NCBI GenBank assembly: GCA_017470735.1
Contig: JAFUYB010000050.1
Location: 1-64,000, forward strand
Length of the DNA stretch: 64,000 bases
Source of the DNA: Lachnospiraceae bacterium
GTDB taxonomy: Bacteria > Bacillota > Clostridia > Lachnospirales > Lachnospiraceae
Direction of reading: 5' to 3'
Shown here: positions 1 through 5,767 of the stretch, one piece after another
How the letters are laid out: each line of letters starts with the position of its first letter
Numbering within the stretch: position 1 is the first letter of the stretch
The notes under the pieces: generated by a model
What the model was told of the DNA's origin: nothing
Databases searched by the model: none
What the model saw: the letters and a program-made list of their open reading frames with translations, nothing else
Made by a program: the position numbers and the translations under genes

Positions 1-17
1 TTTTTGCGCGAAAAAAC

Positions 18-45
18 TTGACATGGGGGGGTGAAGTTGTAATAT
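18..45 (+). promoter_or_regulatory. SigA-type promoter with G-run spacer
   Basis: TTGACA at 18-23 and TAATAT at 40-45 are separated by 16 bases. The spacer begins with T followed by seven G. The paralogous gene at 45367 has the same promoter with eight G and a 17-base spacer. The leader segment 67-102, including the AAGGAGG ribosome-binding site, is identical to 45324-45359. Confidence 0.75.
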
Positions 46-109
46 GCTTCTCGAACGAAGGGTACCTCACATGTTACTTGTTTAGAGTCGAAAGGAGGAT
101 TTAGAAACA

Positions 110-1246
110 ATGAAAAAGACAATTGCAAAGATTATGGCAGCGGCTATGATTCTGTCCGCTGTACCGGCTGTTGCAGTACCGACACTGACGGCTGATGCGG
201 CAAAAAGCACGGCTGTATCAATCTCAACATCGAAGGATCTCAGTGGAGATGTTGATTCTGATGGAGATACGGGCGCTGATATCGATGGTTATAGCAGTAA
301 TGACAAAGGAGTGGCTGTAACATATCGTAATTGGTATTCGTCCAAAACATCTGAGAATGATTACGATGTCGTCTTCCAATTTGGTAGTAATGACGCTGGT
401 GTTGACATAAGCGGCACGAAAAAATATCTTGAGGATGTAGTCGAAGCAAGTATCGTTGATGGTGATGTGTATTTGAGTTTGGATACATCTGAAAGCGGTT
501 ATGGTAAAGTGCTGGCGGCGGCAGTAAAGGATGCAAAGAATTATGTCACAATATACGCTGATTTCCAGTATGTTGAGGGCAGGTCGATCAATGGCACAGC
601 GATGGAAGAAAATAAGACAACACCTGTAACACTGGGCGAGTTCCGTATTGGTGGTGATGTGGACACTACTGCAAACAAGATTATCAAGACTGGAATCCGT
701 GCGAGCGGAGATGACAATAGCGGTGGTCAGCTTCGTGATGGCGATGTATGGGCACAGATTACTGACGATACAAATCTCTGCGTAGAATTGCTGAAGACTG
801 ACAAAGACGGAGTTCTTGATGACAATGATGATCTGCGAGGTGCTACACTTGATGTTACAACTGTAGACATTGGCGGCGTTACCTACAAGGTAACAAAGCT
901 TGGCTCGCAGGTATTCAAGAAGGCACACATGAAGAAGTTCTATGCTGAGAATGCAAAGAAGATCGGTAAGGGTGCTCTTCGTAAGGCTAAGCAGGTTAAG
1001 AAGGTTGATATCGAGGACGGTCAGAAGGTTCGCAAGATCCATGAGAAGGCATTCTATGACTGCAAGAACCTGAACACGATCATCATCGACGGCCGCAAGC
1101 TGAGCACTATCGGCAAGAATGCTTTCCATGGCGTAAAGAAGAACTGCACGGTCAAGATCAAGGCTAAGAAGTCCAAGTACGAGTCTGACAAGAAGATGAT
1201 CTTGAAGAACGGTGGCAACAAGAACCTGAAGTTCGTTCGTAAGTAA
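110..1246 (+). CDS. Secreted leucine-rich-repeat (BspA-like) surface protein, copy A
   Basis: Function is unknown beyond likely export and surface display. A signal peptide covers about residues 1-31: a KKTIAK basic start, a hydrophobic core, and a cleavage site near ADA or DAA. Residues about 32-205 are an acidic, Gly/Asp/Ser-rich domain without recognised motifs. From about residue 205 there is a conserved module with a GVLDDNDDLRG segment, then LRR_5/BspA-like repeats (KIGKGALRKAK, KAFYDCKNL, TIGKNAFHGVK) and a very basic tail ending KFVRK. The ends are nearly identical to the protein at 45367, while the middle is different. The ATG sits 10 bases after AGGAGG. The basic repeat region may bind anionic wall polymers, but that is inference. 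Confidence 0.8.
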   Translation: MKKTIAKIMAAAMILSAVPAVAVPTLTADAAKSTAVSISTSKDLSGDVDSDGDTGADIDGYSSNDKGVAVTYRNWYSSKTSENDYDVVFQFGSNDAGVDISGTKKYLEDVVEASIVDGDVYLSLDTSESGYGKVLAAAVKDAKNYVTIYADFQYVEGRSINGTAMEENKTTPVTLGEFRIGGDVDTTANKIIKTGIRASGDDNSGGQLRDGDVWAQITDDTNLCVELLKTDKDGVLDDNDDLRGATLDVTTVDIGGVTYKVTKLGSQVFKKAHMKKFYAENAKKIGKGALRKAKQVKKVDIEDGQKVRKIHEKAFYDCKNLNTIIIDGRKLSTIGKNAFHGVKKNCTVKIKAKKSKYESDKKMILKNGGNKNLKFVRK

Positions 1247-1300
1247 TTTCGGGTGAAGAAGACACCGAAAGACAAATTCGACGAATAAACACAAACGATC

Positions 1301-1343
1301 AGAGGATTATGTCTTCGTTCAAATGCGTAAACCTTTTTTCGAA
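1301..1343 (+). repeat. Conserved 3' tail module, copy 1
   Basis: AGAGG at 1301-1305 can pair with CCTTT at 1332-1336 around a loop containing TATGTCTTCGTTCAAAT, followed by TTTTTTCGAA. Closely similar modules lie at 1480-1525 and 46425-46468, each directly before a GC-rich terminator hairpin. Confidence 0.7.
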
Positions 1344-1344
1344 A

Positions 1345-1370
1345 AGAGGGCGGTCCGCCGCCCTCTTAAT
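1345..1370 (+). terminator. Intrinsic terminator of surface protein A
   Basis: A 9-bp stem, AGAGGGCGG (1345-1353) with CCGCCCTCT (1358-1366), has a four-base loop and is followed by a weak T-rich tail. Confidence 0.75.
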
Positions 1371-1375
1371 TTAGA

Positions 1376-1479
1376 AAACAGCATCGGAAGCGGGAAATCT
1401 TTTTGCATGATGATCCGTAGGAGAGCTGCGTGAGATGGGACGCCCGCATCCGGTTTCCGATAATTTTATACAGTCGACT
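1376..1479 (+). other. Structured region upstream of the second tail module, possible small RNA or gene remnant
   Basis: The segment ATCGGAAGCGGG (1383-1394) can pair with CCCGC (1443-1447) plus TTCCGAT (1455-1461), with seven bases bulged on the right. No start codon with a convincing ribosome-binding site and no clear promoter were found. Its downstream part is a second copy of the surface-protein 3' tail, so this may be the remains of a deleted third surface-protein cassette or a small RNA made by read-through. Confidence 0.35.
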
Positions 1480-1525
1480 AGAGGGAGTATGTCTTTCGCT
1501 CAAATTACAAAAACCTCTTTTCGAA
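1480..1525 (+). repeat. Conserved 3' tail module, copy 2
   Basis: AGAGG (1480-1484) pairs with CCTCT (1514-1518) around the conserved loop TATGTCTTTCGCTCAAAT, followed by TTTTCGAA. The pairing is kept although the bases differ from copies 1 and 3. No coding sequence of the surface-protein type precedes this copy. Confidence 0.65.
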
Positions 1526-1529
1526 ATAA

Positions 1530-1556
1530 AAGAGCCCGGTTCGCGCCGGGTTCTTT
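1530..1556 (+). terminator. Intrinsic terminator after the second tail module
   Basis: AAGAGCCCGG (1530-1539) pairs with CCGGGTTCTT (1546-1555) with one G-T pair, then a short T run. Confidence 0.75.
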
Positions 1557-1604
1557 GGCGCATAGAAATAATCATATTTTACTGTTTCTATACCCGATCT
1601 GGGC

Positions 1605-1634
1605 TTGACAAAAAATCATTCAACATGGTATAGT
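1605..1634 (+). promoter_or_regulatory. Promoter of candidate antitoxin RNA
   Basis: TTGACA at 1605-1610 and TATAGT at 1629-1634 are spaced by 18 bases. There is no reading frame with a ribosome-binding site before the terminator at 1691, so the product would be a short untranslated RNA of about 75-80 bases. Confidence 0.65.
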
Positions 1635-1640
1635 TCCTAT

Positions 1641-1720
1641 GTCGAAAGACAACAAGGTTGATAAGCTGCACAATGTAGTAGCAACGAAAAACCCCAGGAG
1701 CGCTATCTCCCGGGGTTTTT
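1641..1720 (+). ncRNA. Candidate type I antitoxin RNA
   Basis: This short transcript is predicted from the promoter at 1605-1634 and the terminator at 1691-1716. It contains two blocks, ACAAGGTTGATAAG (1652-1665) and GCACAATG (1668-1675). Each repeats, with one mismatch, a sequence in the convergent gene (1807-1820 and 1827-1834). Because the other gene reads from the opposite strand, the RNA is complementary to that mRNA at the proposed start codon and at codons 5-9. Convergent transcripts sharing a terminator and direct repeats are the known layout of the Fst/RNA II type I system of plasmid pAD1. The assignment here is inference. Confidence 0.45.
1691..1720. terminator. Bidirectional terminator shared by the convergent small genes
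   Basis: ACCCCAGGAG (1691-1700) pairs with CTCCCGGGGT (1707-1716) with one mismatch, followed by TTTTTCTTTTT. On the other strand the hairpin is followed by TTTTTCG, so it can stop transcripts from both sides. Confidence 0.75.
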
Positions 1721-1733
1721 CTTTTTGCGGCTG

Positions 1734-1832
1734 TTATTCCTTACTGTTTCTGTTGTCCAGCCACTTGCAGACATAATGTGATACTATGCCGGCAACAACA
1801 GAAATTACAAGGTTAATAAGTTCGCTACACAA
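1734..1832 (-). CDS. Candidate type I toxin, 32-residue membrane peptide
   Basis: The frame encodes a short hydrophobic peptide: SELINLVISVVAGIVSHY is one membrane segment, followed by the polar end VCKWLDNRNSKE. A hydrophobic helix with an AGIV core and a K-W-L-D plus charged tail resembles the small Fst-like and clostridial type I toxins as I remember them. The only usable start is TTG at 1832, without a good ribosome-binding site; no ATG is in frame. TTG is also used by rpsQ in this window. A weak TACAAT box on this strand lies at 1857-1862. It may be functional, translationally restrained, or a decayed copy. Confidence 0.4.
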   Translation of the reverse strand: MCSELINLVISVVAGIVSHYVCKWLDNRNSKE

Positions 1833-1872
1833 TGATTTCTGCTGAATTTGTGCTGAATTGTAAAAATTCTGC

Positions 1873-1902
1873 TTGACAGAGCGGCATTTGCCGTGATATA
1901 TT
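1873..1902 (+). promoter_or_regulatory. Promoter of rpmG-secE-nusG-rplK-rplA
   Basis: TTGACA at 1873-1878 and TATATT at 1897-1902 are 18 bases apart. TG at 1894-1895 gives an extended -10. The rpmG start follows about 100 bases later. Confidence 0.7.
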
Positions 1903-2005
1903 TATACAGCTACGAAATCCGGCGGCTGAAAAAGCCTTTTTTTGTTGTGAAAATGAAATGGGTTTGGCCGCTTATCATTGACGAAAGAAACGGGAGGTGG
2001 AAGTC

Positions 2006-2155
2006 GTGCGTACAAAGATTACACTGGCATGCACGGAATGCAAACAGCGGAATTACAATTTGACCAAGGAGAAGCGTTTGCATCCGGACCGGATGGAGAC
2101 CAAAAAGTACTGCCGCTTCTGTAGGAAGCATACCCTTCACAAAGAGACAAAATAG
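2006..2155 (+). CDS. rpmG: 50S ribosomal protein L33
   Basis: A 49-residue L33 of the zinc-binding type. Two CxxC pairs are present (Cys9/Cys12 and Cys36/Cys39), and the frame has the L33 pattern of TECKQRNY and a KKYC-xx-C end. The start is GTG, placed by GGGAGG six bases or so upstream. It begins the rpmG-secE-nusG group typical of Firmicutes, and its stop codon lies within the ribosome-binding site of secE, so the two are probably coupled. Confidence 0.92.
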   Translation: MRTKITLACTECKQRNYNLTKEKRLHPDRMETKKYCRFCRKHTLHKETK

Positions 2156-2166
2156 GAGGTGCCCGC

Positions 2167-2370
2167 ATGGCAGACGCAAAGAACAAACGATCCGTTGCCA
2201 CATGGTGGGACGGCGTCAAGACTGAGTTCGGCAAGATCGTATGGCCGACCCAGCAGACGATTTACCGGCAGACGGTTGCCACGACAGTTGTTTCTATTAT
2301 AGTGGCGTTCATTATCGTGTTTGTGGATATGCTGATCCAGTACGGCGTGGATTTCCTGGTCGATCTGTAA
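2167..2370 (+). CDS. secE: Protein translocase subunit SecE
   Basis: SecE is the small membrane subunit of the SecYEG channel. The 67-residue protein has a short basic cytosolic part (TWWDGVKTEFGKIVWPT, with the conserved W-P motif that precedes the membrane helix) and one membrane segment (about residues 38-62). This single-helix form is normal for Gram-positive bacteria. It lies between rpmG and nusG as usual. SecY is encoded at the other end of the window. Confidence 0.93.
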   Translation: MADAKNKRSVATWWDGVKTEFGKIVWPTQQTIYRQTVATTVVSIIVAFIIVFVDMLIQYGVDFLVDL

Positions 2371-2385
2371 AAGGAGGATACGCTT

Positions 2386-2916
2386 ATGGAAGAAGCACAT
2401 TGGTATGTGGCACATACCTATTCGGGGTATGAGAACAAGGTCAAGGCGAATATCGACAAGACGGTGGAGAACCGTCATTTAGAGGATCAGATTTTGGAAG
2501 TCCGGGTGCCGATGCACGATGTCTATGAGACGAAAGAGACCAGAGGCATGACCAAGCGTGAGCTGAAGTCGAAAAAGATGTTTCCGGGCTATGTGCTGAT
2601 CCACATGATCATGAACGACGACACATGGTATGTGGTGCGCAATACGCGCGGCGTGACCGGGTTCGTCGGGCCGGGAAGCAAGCCCGTGCCGCTGACCGAA
2701 GCAGAGATGCGTCCGCTCGGCATCGAGACGGAAGCAGTGATCGAGATTGATTTCGAGGTCGGCGATACGGTGTCCATCGTTGCCGGTGCGTGGAAGGATA
2801 CGATCGGCGTGATCCAGGCGATGAACGAAGCCAAGCAGACCGTGACGATCAATGTGGAATTATTTGGACGGGAGACCCCGGTAGAGATCAGCTTTGCCGA
2901 GGTTCAGAAATATTAG
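2386..2916 (+). CDS. nusG: Transcription termination/antitermination protein NusG
   Basis: NusG binds RNA polymerase and affects pausing, termination and coupling to the ribosome. The 176 residues show the N-terminal NGN domain beginning WYVAHTYSGYENKVK and including MFPGYVLIHM and VRNTRGVTGFVG, then a KOW domain (about residues 122-150, FEVGDTVSIVAGAWKDTIGVIQAMN). Length and order are standard. AGGAGG stands eight bases before the ATG, and rplK follows after 18 bases. Confidence 0.96.
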   Translation: MEEAHWYVAHTYSGYENKVKANIDKTVENRHLEDQILEVRVPMHDVYETKETRGMTKRELKSKKMFPGYVLIHMIMNDDTWYVVRNTRGVTGFVGPGSKPVPLTEAEMRPLGIETEAVIEIDFEVGDTVSIVAGAWKDTIGVIQAMNEAKQTVTINVELFGRETPVEISFAEVQKY

Positions 2917-2934
2917 TACAAGGAGGACGAAACA

Positions 2935-3360
2935 GTGGCAAAGAAGATCGAAGGCTACATCAAGCTGCAGATTCCGGCAGGCAAGGCAACGCCCGCACCG
3001 CCGGTAGGACCCGCGCTTGGACAGCATGGTGTGAACATCGTAGAATTTACAAAGCAGTTCAACGCAAGGACGGCAGAGATGGGTGATACCGTCATCCCGA
3101 CCGTTATCACCGTATTCGCGGACAGGAGCTTTACATTTATCACCAAGACCCCGCCTGCGGCAGTCCTGATCAAAAAAGCCTGCAAGATCCAGTCCGGCTC
3201 CGGCGAGCCCAACCGCAACAAGGTCGCTAAAATTACCCGCGCCCAGCTGCAGGAGATCGCCGAGACCAAGATGAAGGATCTGAACGCGGCATCCATGGAC
3301 GCAGCCATCTCCATGATCGCCGGCACGGCACGTTCTATGGGAGTTGAGGTAGTAGATTAA
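2935..3360 (+). CDS. rplK: 50S ribosomal protein L11
   Basis: L11 forms part of the GTPase-associated centre on 23S rRNA. The 141-residue protein has the Pro-rich N-terminal domain ([25 protein letters not shown]) and the C-terminal RNA-binding domain ending in [10 protein letters not shown]. The GTG start follows AAGGAGGACGAAACA. It precedes rplA, but the 224-base gap to that gene is unusually long and holds a structured repeat. Confidence 0.96.
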   Translation: MAKKIEGYIKLQIPAGKATPAPPVGPALGQHGVNIVEFTKQFNARTAEMGDTVIPTVITVFADRSFTFITKTPPAAVLIKKACKIQSGSGEPNRNKVAKITRAQLQEIAETKMKDLNAASMDAAISMIAGTARSMGVEVVD

Positions 3361-3389
3361 TTTCCTGCTTGAGGAATAGCATAACACGA

Positions 3390-3519
3390 AGGGGATTATG
3401 CATCATGGCGAACCGTTATTCACGCCGGCACTTAACGAATTTCGCGTCTGCGAAATGAGTTTAGTACCGTTGCGTGAATGCCCGGAACGCAAGTGGTTCG
3501 ACAGGATGCATATTCCCCT
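3390..3519 (+). repeat. Structured intergenic element, copy 1 (L11-L1 gap)
   Basis: The region folds into one long imperfect hairpin. The outer stem is 3390-3404 with 3505-3519 (14 of 15 pairs). Next come CGAACC (3409-3414) with GGTTCG (3495-3500), and ATTCACGC (3418-3425) with GCGTGAAT (3472-3479). The apical part has the order CGG, ACT, AAC, a GA/GA internal loop, ATTTCGC, loop GTCT, and the matching right side. The apical part is nearly identical to 26153-26199, while the outer arms differ in sequence but still pair. Confidence 0.7.
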
Positions 3520-3584
3520 GAGTGTGAGAGGATAATAAAAGCATGTGGGAGACTAACCATCGCTAACACCACAAGGAGGTCAAC

Positions 3585-4292
3585 ATGAAAAGAGGAAAGA
3601 AGTACAAAGAGCTTGCAAAAGCCTACGACAAAACGACCCAGTTCGATGTCAAAGAGGCAATCACGCAGGCAAAGAAAAACGCAACAGCAAAATTCGATGA
3701 GACCATCGAAGTGCACATCCGTACCGGCTGTGACGGCCGTCACGCAGAGCAGCAGATCCGTGGCGCGGTTGTACTGCCGCACGGGACAGGCAAGACCGTC
3801 CGCGTGCTCGTATTCGCAAAGGGCACAAAGGTTGACGAGGCAGAGGCGGCAGGCGCTGATTTCGTCGGCGGCGAGGAGCTGATTCCGAAGATCCAGAACG
3901 ACGGATGGCTTGACTTTGATGTCGTAGTAGCGACTCCGGATATGATGGGTGTCGTCGGACGCCTCGGCCGTGTACTCGGACCGAAGGGTTTGATGCCCAA
4001 CCCGAAGGCAGGCACGGTCACGATGGATGTGACCAAGGCGATCGAAGAGATCAAAGCCGGAAAGATCGAGTACCGTCTCGACAAGGCCAATATCGTCCAT
4101 GTGCCGATTGGAAAAGCTTCTTTCAGCGAGGAAGATCTTGTGGACAACTTCAAGGCACTGCTTGAAGCGATCACCAAGGCGAGACCGTCGAGCGTAAAAG
4201 GCCAGTATCTCCGTTCCATCACCGTCGCGCCGACGATGGGACCGGGCGTGCGCGTCAATGTGGCCCGTGCGCAGGGGATCGAAACCGCTTGA
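3585..4292 (+). CDS. rplA: 50S ribosomal protein L1
   Basis: L1 forms the mobile stalk near the ribosomal E site and in many bacteria represses its own mRNA. The 235 residues carry the family features: [15 protein letters not shown] start, [27 protein letters not shown] (cf. usual LGxDPRHADQ, here somewhat changed), and [15 protein letters not shown]. The ATG follows AAGGAGGTCAAC. The last codon and stop overlap the -35 box of the rplJ promoter. Confidence 0.95.
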   Translation: MKRGKKYKELAKAYDKTTQFDVKEAITQAKKNATAKFDETIEVHIRTGCDGRHAEQQIRGAVVLPHGTGKTVRVLVFAKGTKVDEAEAAGADFVGGEELIPKIQNDGWLDFDVVVATPDMMGVVGRLGRVLGPKGLMPNPKAGTVTMDVTKAIEEIKAGKIEYRLDKANIVHVPIGKASFSEEDLVDNFKALLEAITKARPSSVKGQYLRSITVAPTMGPGVRVNVARAQGIETA

Positions 4293-4317
4293 CAATCCGT
4301 TAAAAAATAGATATTAT
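4289..4317 (+). promoter_or_regulatory. Promoter of rplJ-rplL
   Basis: TTGACA at 4289-4294 overlaps the TGA stop of rplA. TATTAT at 4312-4317 lies after a 17-base spacer. Transcription should begin near 4324, at the start of the L10 leader. Confidence 0.8.
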
Positions 4318-4324
4318 ACATTAG

Positions 4325-4500
4325 CAATTCGCATATCTCCGAAGACAACCGGTGCCGGAAAGTCGGAATATTCCGATGGCACAACGGGACACCACCCTAC
4401 CGGTCGAGGACGAATGCCATGCGATGCAGCTGTTTTCGGCTGTATTGCGCCACATGGAATTCACACCCTCGCTGTCTGACGGACGGCGGGGGTTTTCTTT
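4325..4500 (+). promoter_or_regulatory. L10 leader RNA with terminator
   Basis: The leader has the features of the Firmicutes L10 leader: CCGAAGACAACCGGTG near the start, then CACC and CCTACCGGTCGAGG, the likely L10(L12)4 binding region. It ends in a terminator: 4466-4476 pairs with 4482-4492 (11 bp), followed by TTTTCTTTT. In the known system the ribosomal protein complex favours termination and so limits its own synthesis. Confidence 0.8.
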
Positions 4501-4582
4501 TGAAAGATTCCCGTGAAGCAGGATGACGCGCAGGGCGGATCATTTGGAAGATATGCAAAAAATAAAACAAGGAGGTAAAGTT

Positions 4583-5170
4583 GTGGCAAAGGTTGAGTTG
4601 AAACAGCCGATCATCCAGGAAATCTCTGACAATGTCAAAGATGCTGCATCTGTCGTCATTGTGGATTACCGCGGACTGACGGTTATTGAAGACACACAGC
4701 TCCGTAGGGACATGCGGGAAGCCAATGTCGTATACAAAGTGTACAAGAACACGATGATGAACTTCGCGTTCAAAGACACTGAGTTCGAGCCGCTTACCGA
4801 AGTGCTTGCGGGACCGAGCGCGATCGCCATTTCCAAAGATGACGCGACCGCACCGGCACGGATCATCGCAAAGTTCGCGAAGACCGCGCCTGCATTGGAG
4901 ATCAAGGCAGGTGTCGTAGAGGGGACTTACTACGATGCAGAGGGCATGAAAGCAATCGCGGCAGTTCCGTCAAGAGAAGAGCTGCTGTCCAAGCTGCTTG
5001 GAAGCCTGCAGTCGCCGATCACGAATCTCGCCCGTGTTCTGAATCAGATCGCGGAGCAGGGCGGCGGCGAAGCAGCCGCAGAAGCAGCACCGGCCGCAGA
5101 AGAGAGCGAAGCTCCTGCTGAGGAAGCGCCGGCAGAAGAAGCAACAGAAACAAAAGCAGAGGAGGAATAA
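4583..5170 (+). CDS. rplJ: 50S ribosomal protein L10
   Basis: L10 is the stalk base that carries the L7/L12 dimers. GTG at 4583 is chosen because AAGGAGGTAAAGTT precedes it; the frame is open 20 codons further upstream without a good site. The 195-residue protein has the L10 fold signature ([44 protein letters not shown]). The last 35 residues or so are an Ala/Glu-rich acidic tail ([19 protein letters not shown]), longer than in most L10 proteins and similar in composition to L7/L12 hinges. It is followed at once by rplL. Confidence 0.95.
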   Translation: MAKVELKQPIIQEISDNVKDAASVVIVDYRGLTVIEDTQLRRDMREANVVYKVYKNTMMNFAFKDTEFEPLTEVLAGPSAIAISKDDATAPARIIAKFAKTAPALEIKAGVVEGTYYDAEGMKAIAAVPSREELLSKLLGSLQSPITNLARVLNQIAEQGGGEAAAEAAPAAEESEAPAEEAPAEEATETKAEEE

Positions 5171-5174
5171 ACCA

Positions 5175-5552
5175 ATGGCAAAGCTTACAACAGAAGAATT
5201 TATCGAAGCAATCAAAGAGCTTTCCGTACTGGAGCTCAACGACCTGGTAAAAGCATGTGAAGAAGAGTTCGGCGTATCCGCGGCAGCAGGTGTTGTCGTA
5301 GCGGCAGCAGGCGGCGACGCAGCAGGCGGCGCAGAGGAAAAGGACGAGTTCGATGTCGAGCTGACAGAAGTAGGCCCGAACAAGGTCAAGGTCATCAAGG
5401 TAGTCCGCGAGGCAACCGGCCTGGGTCTGAAGGATGCAAAGGAAATGGTCGATTCCGCGCCGAAGGTGATCAAAGAAGCGGCAGACAAGGCAAGCGCAAA
5501 CGAGCTGAAGGAAAAGCTCGAAGCAGAGGGCGCAAAGGTTACATTGAAGTAA
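5175..5552 (+). CDS. rplL: 50S ribosomal protein L7/L12
   Basis: L7/L12 recruits translational GTPases. The 125 residues have an N-terminal dimerisation helix ([32 protein letters not shown]), an Ala/Gly-rich hinge at about residues 37-55, and the C-terminal domain ([43 protein letters not shown]). It starts four bases after rplJ, behind GGAGG, and ends the unit before a strong terminator. Confidence 0.97.
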   Translation: MAKLTTEEFIEAIKELSVLELNDLVKACEEEFGVSAAAGVVVAAAGGDAAGGAEEKDEFDVELTEVGPNKVKVIKVVREATGLGLKDAKEMVDSAPKVIKEAADKASANELKEKLEAEGAKVTLK

Positions 5553-5576
5553 TCTGCTGCTTATCATACAGACAAG

Positions 5577-5608
5577 AGAGGTTCCGCGCTGGCGGAATCT
5601 CTTTTTCT
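5577..5608 (+). terminator. Intrinsic terminator of rplJ-rplL
   Basis: An 11-bp stem (5577-5587 with 5592-5602, one G-T pair) has loop GCTG and the tail TTTTTCT. Confidence 0.9.
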
Positions 5609-5668
5609 CTGTTGGCCGGATGACTCTGGCTGCCGATGGATTTTCAAAAATTTGATAAAAAATAATTG

Positions 5669-5713
5669 TTGACAACGCACCGTAATTTGTGATACTATGT
5701 ACGGTGCGTTTTT
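5669..5713 (+). promoter_or_regulatory. rpoB promoter inside an inverted repeat
   Basis: TTGACA at 5669-5674 and TACTAT at 5693-5698 lie 18 bases apart, with TGA before the -10. AACGCACCGT (5674-5683) and ACGGTGCGTT (5701-5710) form a perfect 10-bp inverted repeat around the -10, and five T follow. Read through from upstream it would be a terminator hairpin; as DNA it would be an operator-like palindrome. Confidence 0.75.
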
Positions 5714-5767
5714 AGACAAAACGACCAATCCGAAGTATCATTTATTTACAAAACAAGGGAGAGCCCT

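Noticed and set aside
1376..1556. 6S RNA or another known housekeeping RNA
   Set aside because: The length and outer stem are suggestive, but no promoter and no family-specific sequence was found; the downstream half is a copy of a surface-gene 3' tail.
1576..2005. tRNA gene near rpmG-secE, common in some Firmicutes
   Set aside because: No cloverleaf or TTCGA-type T loop with CCA end could be built on either strand.
4258..4479. Possible 73-codon gene between rplA and rplJ
   Set aside because: It overlaps the rplA end and the L10 leader, which explain the sequence better, and it lacks a ribosome-binding site.
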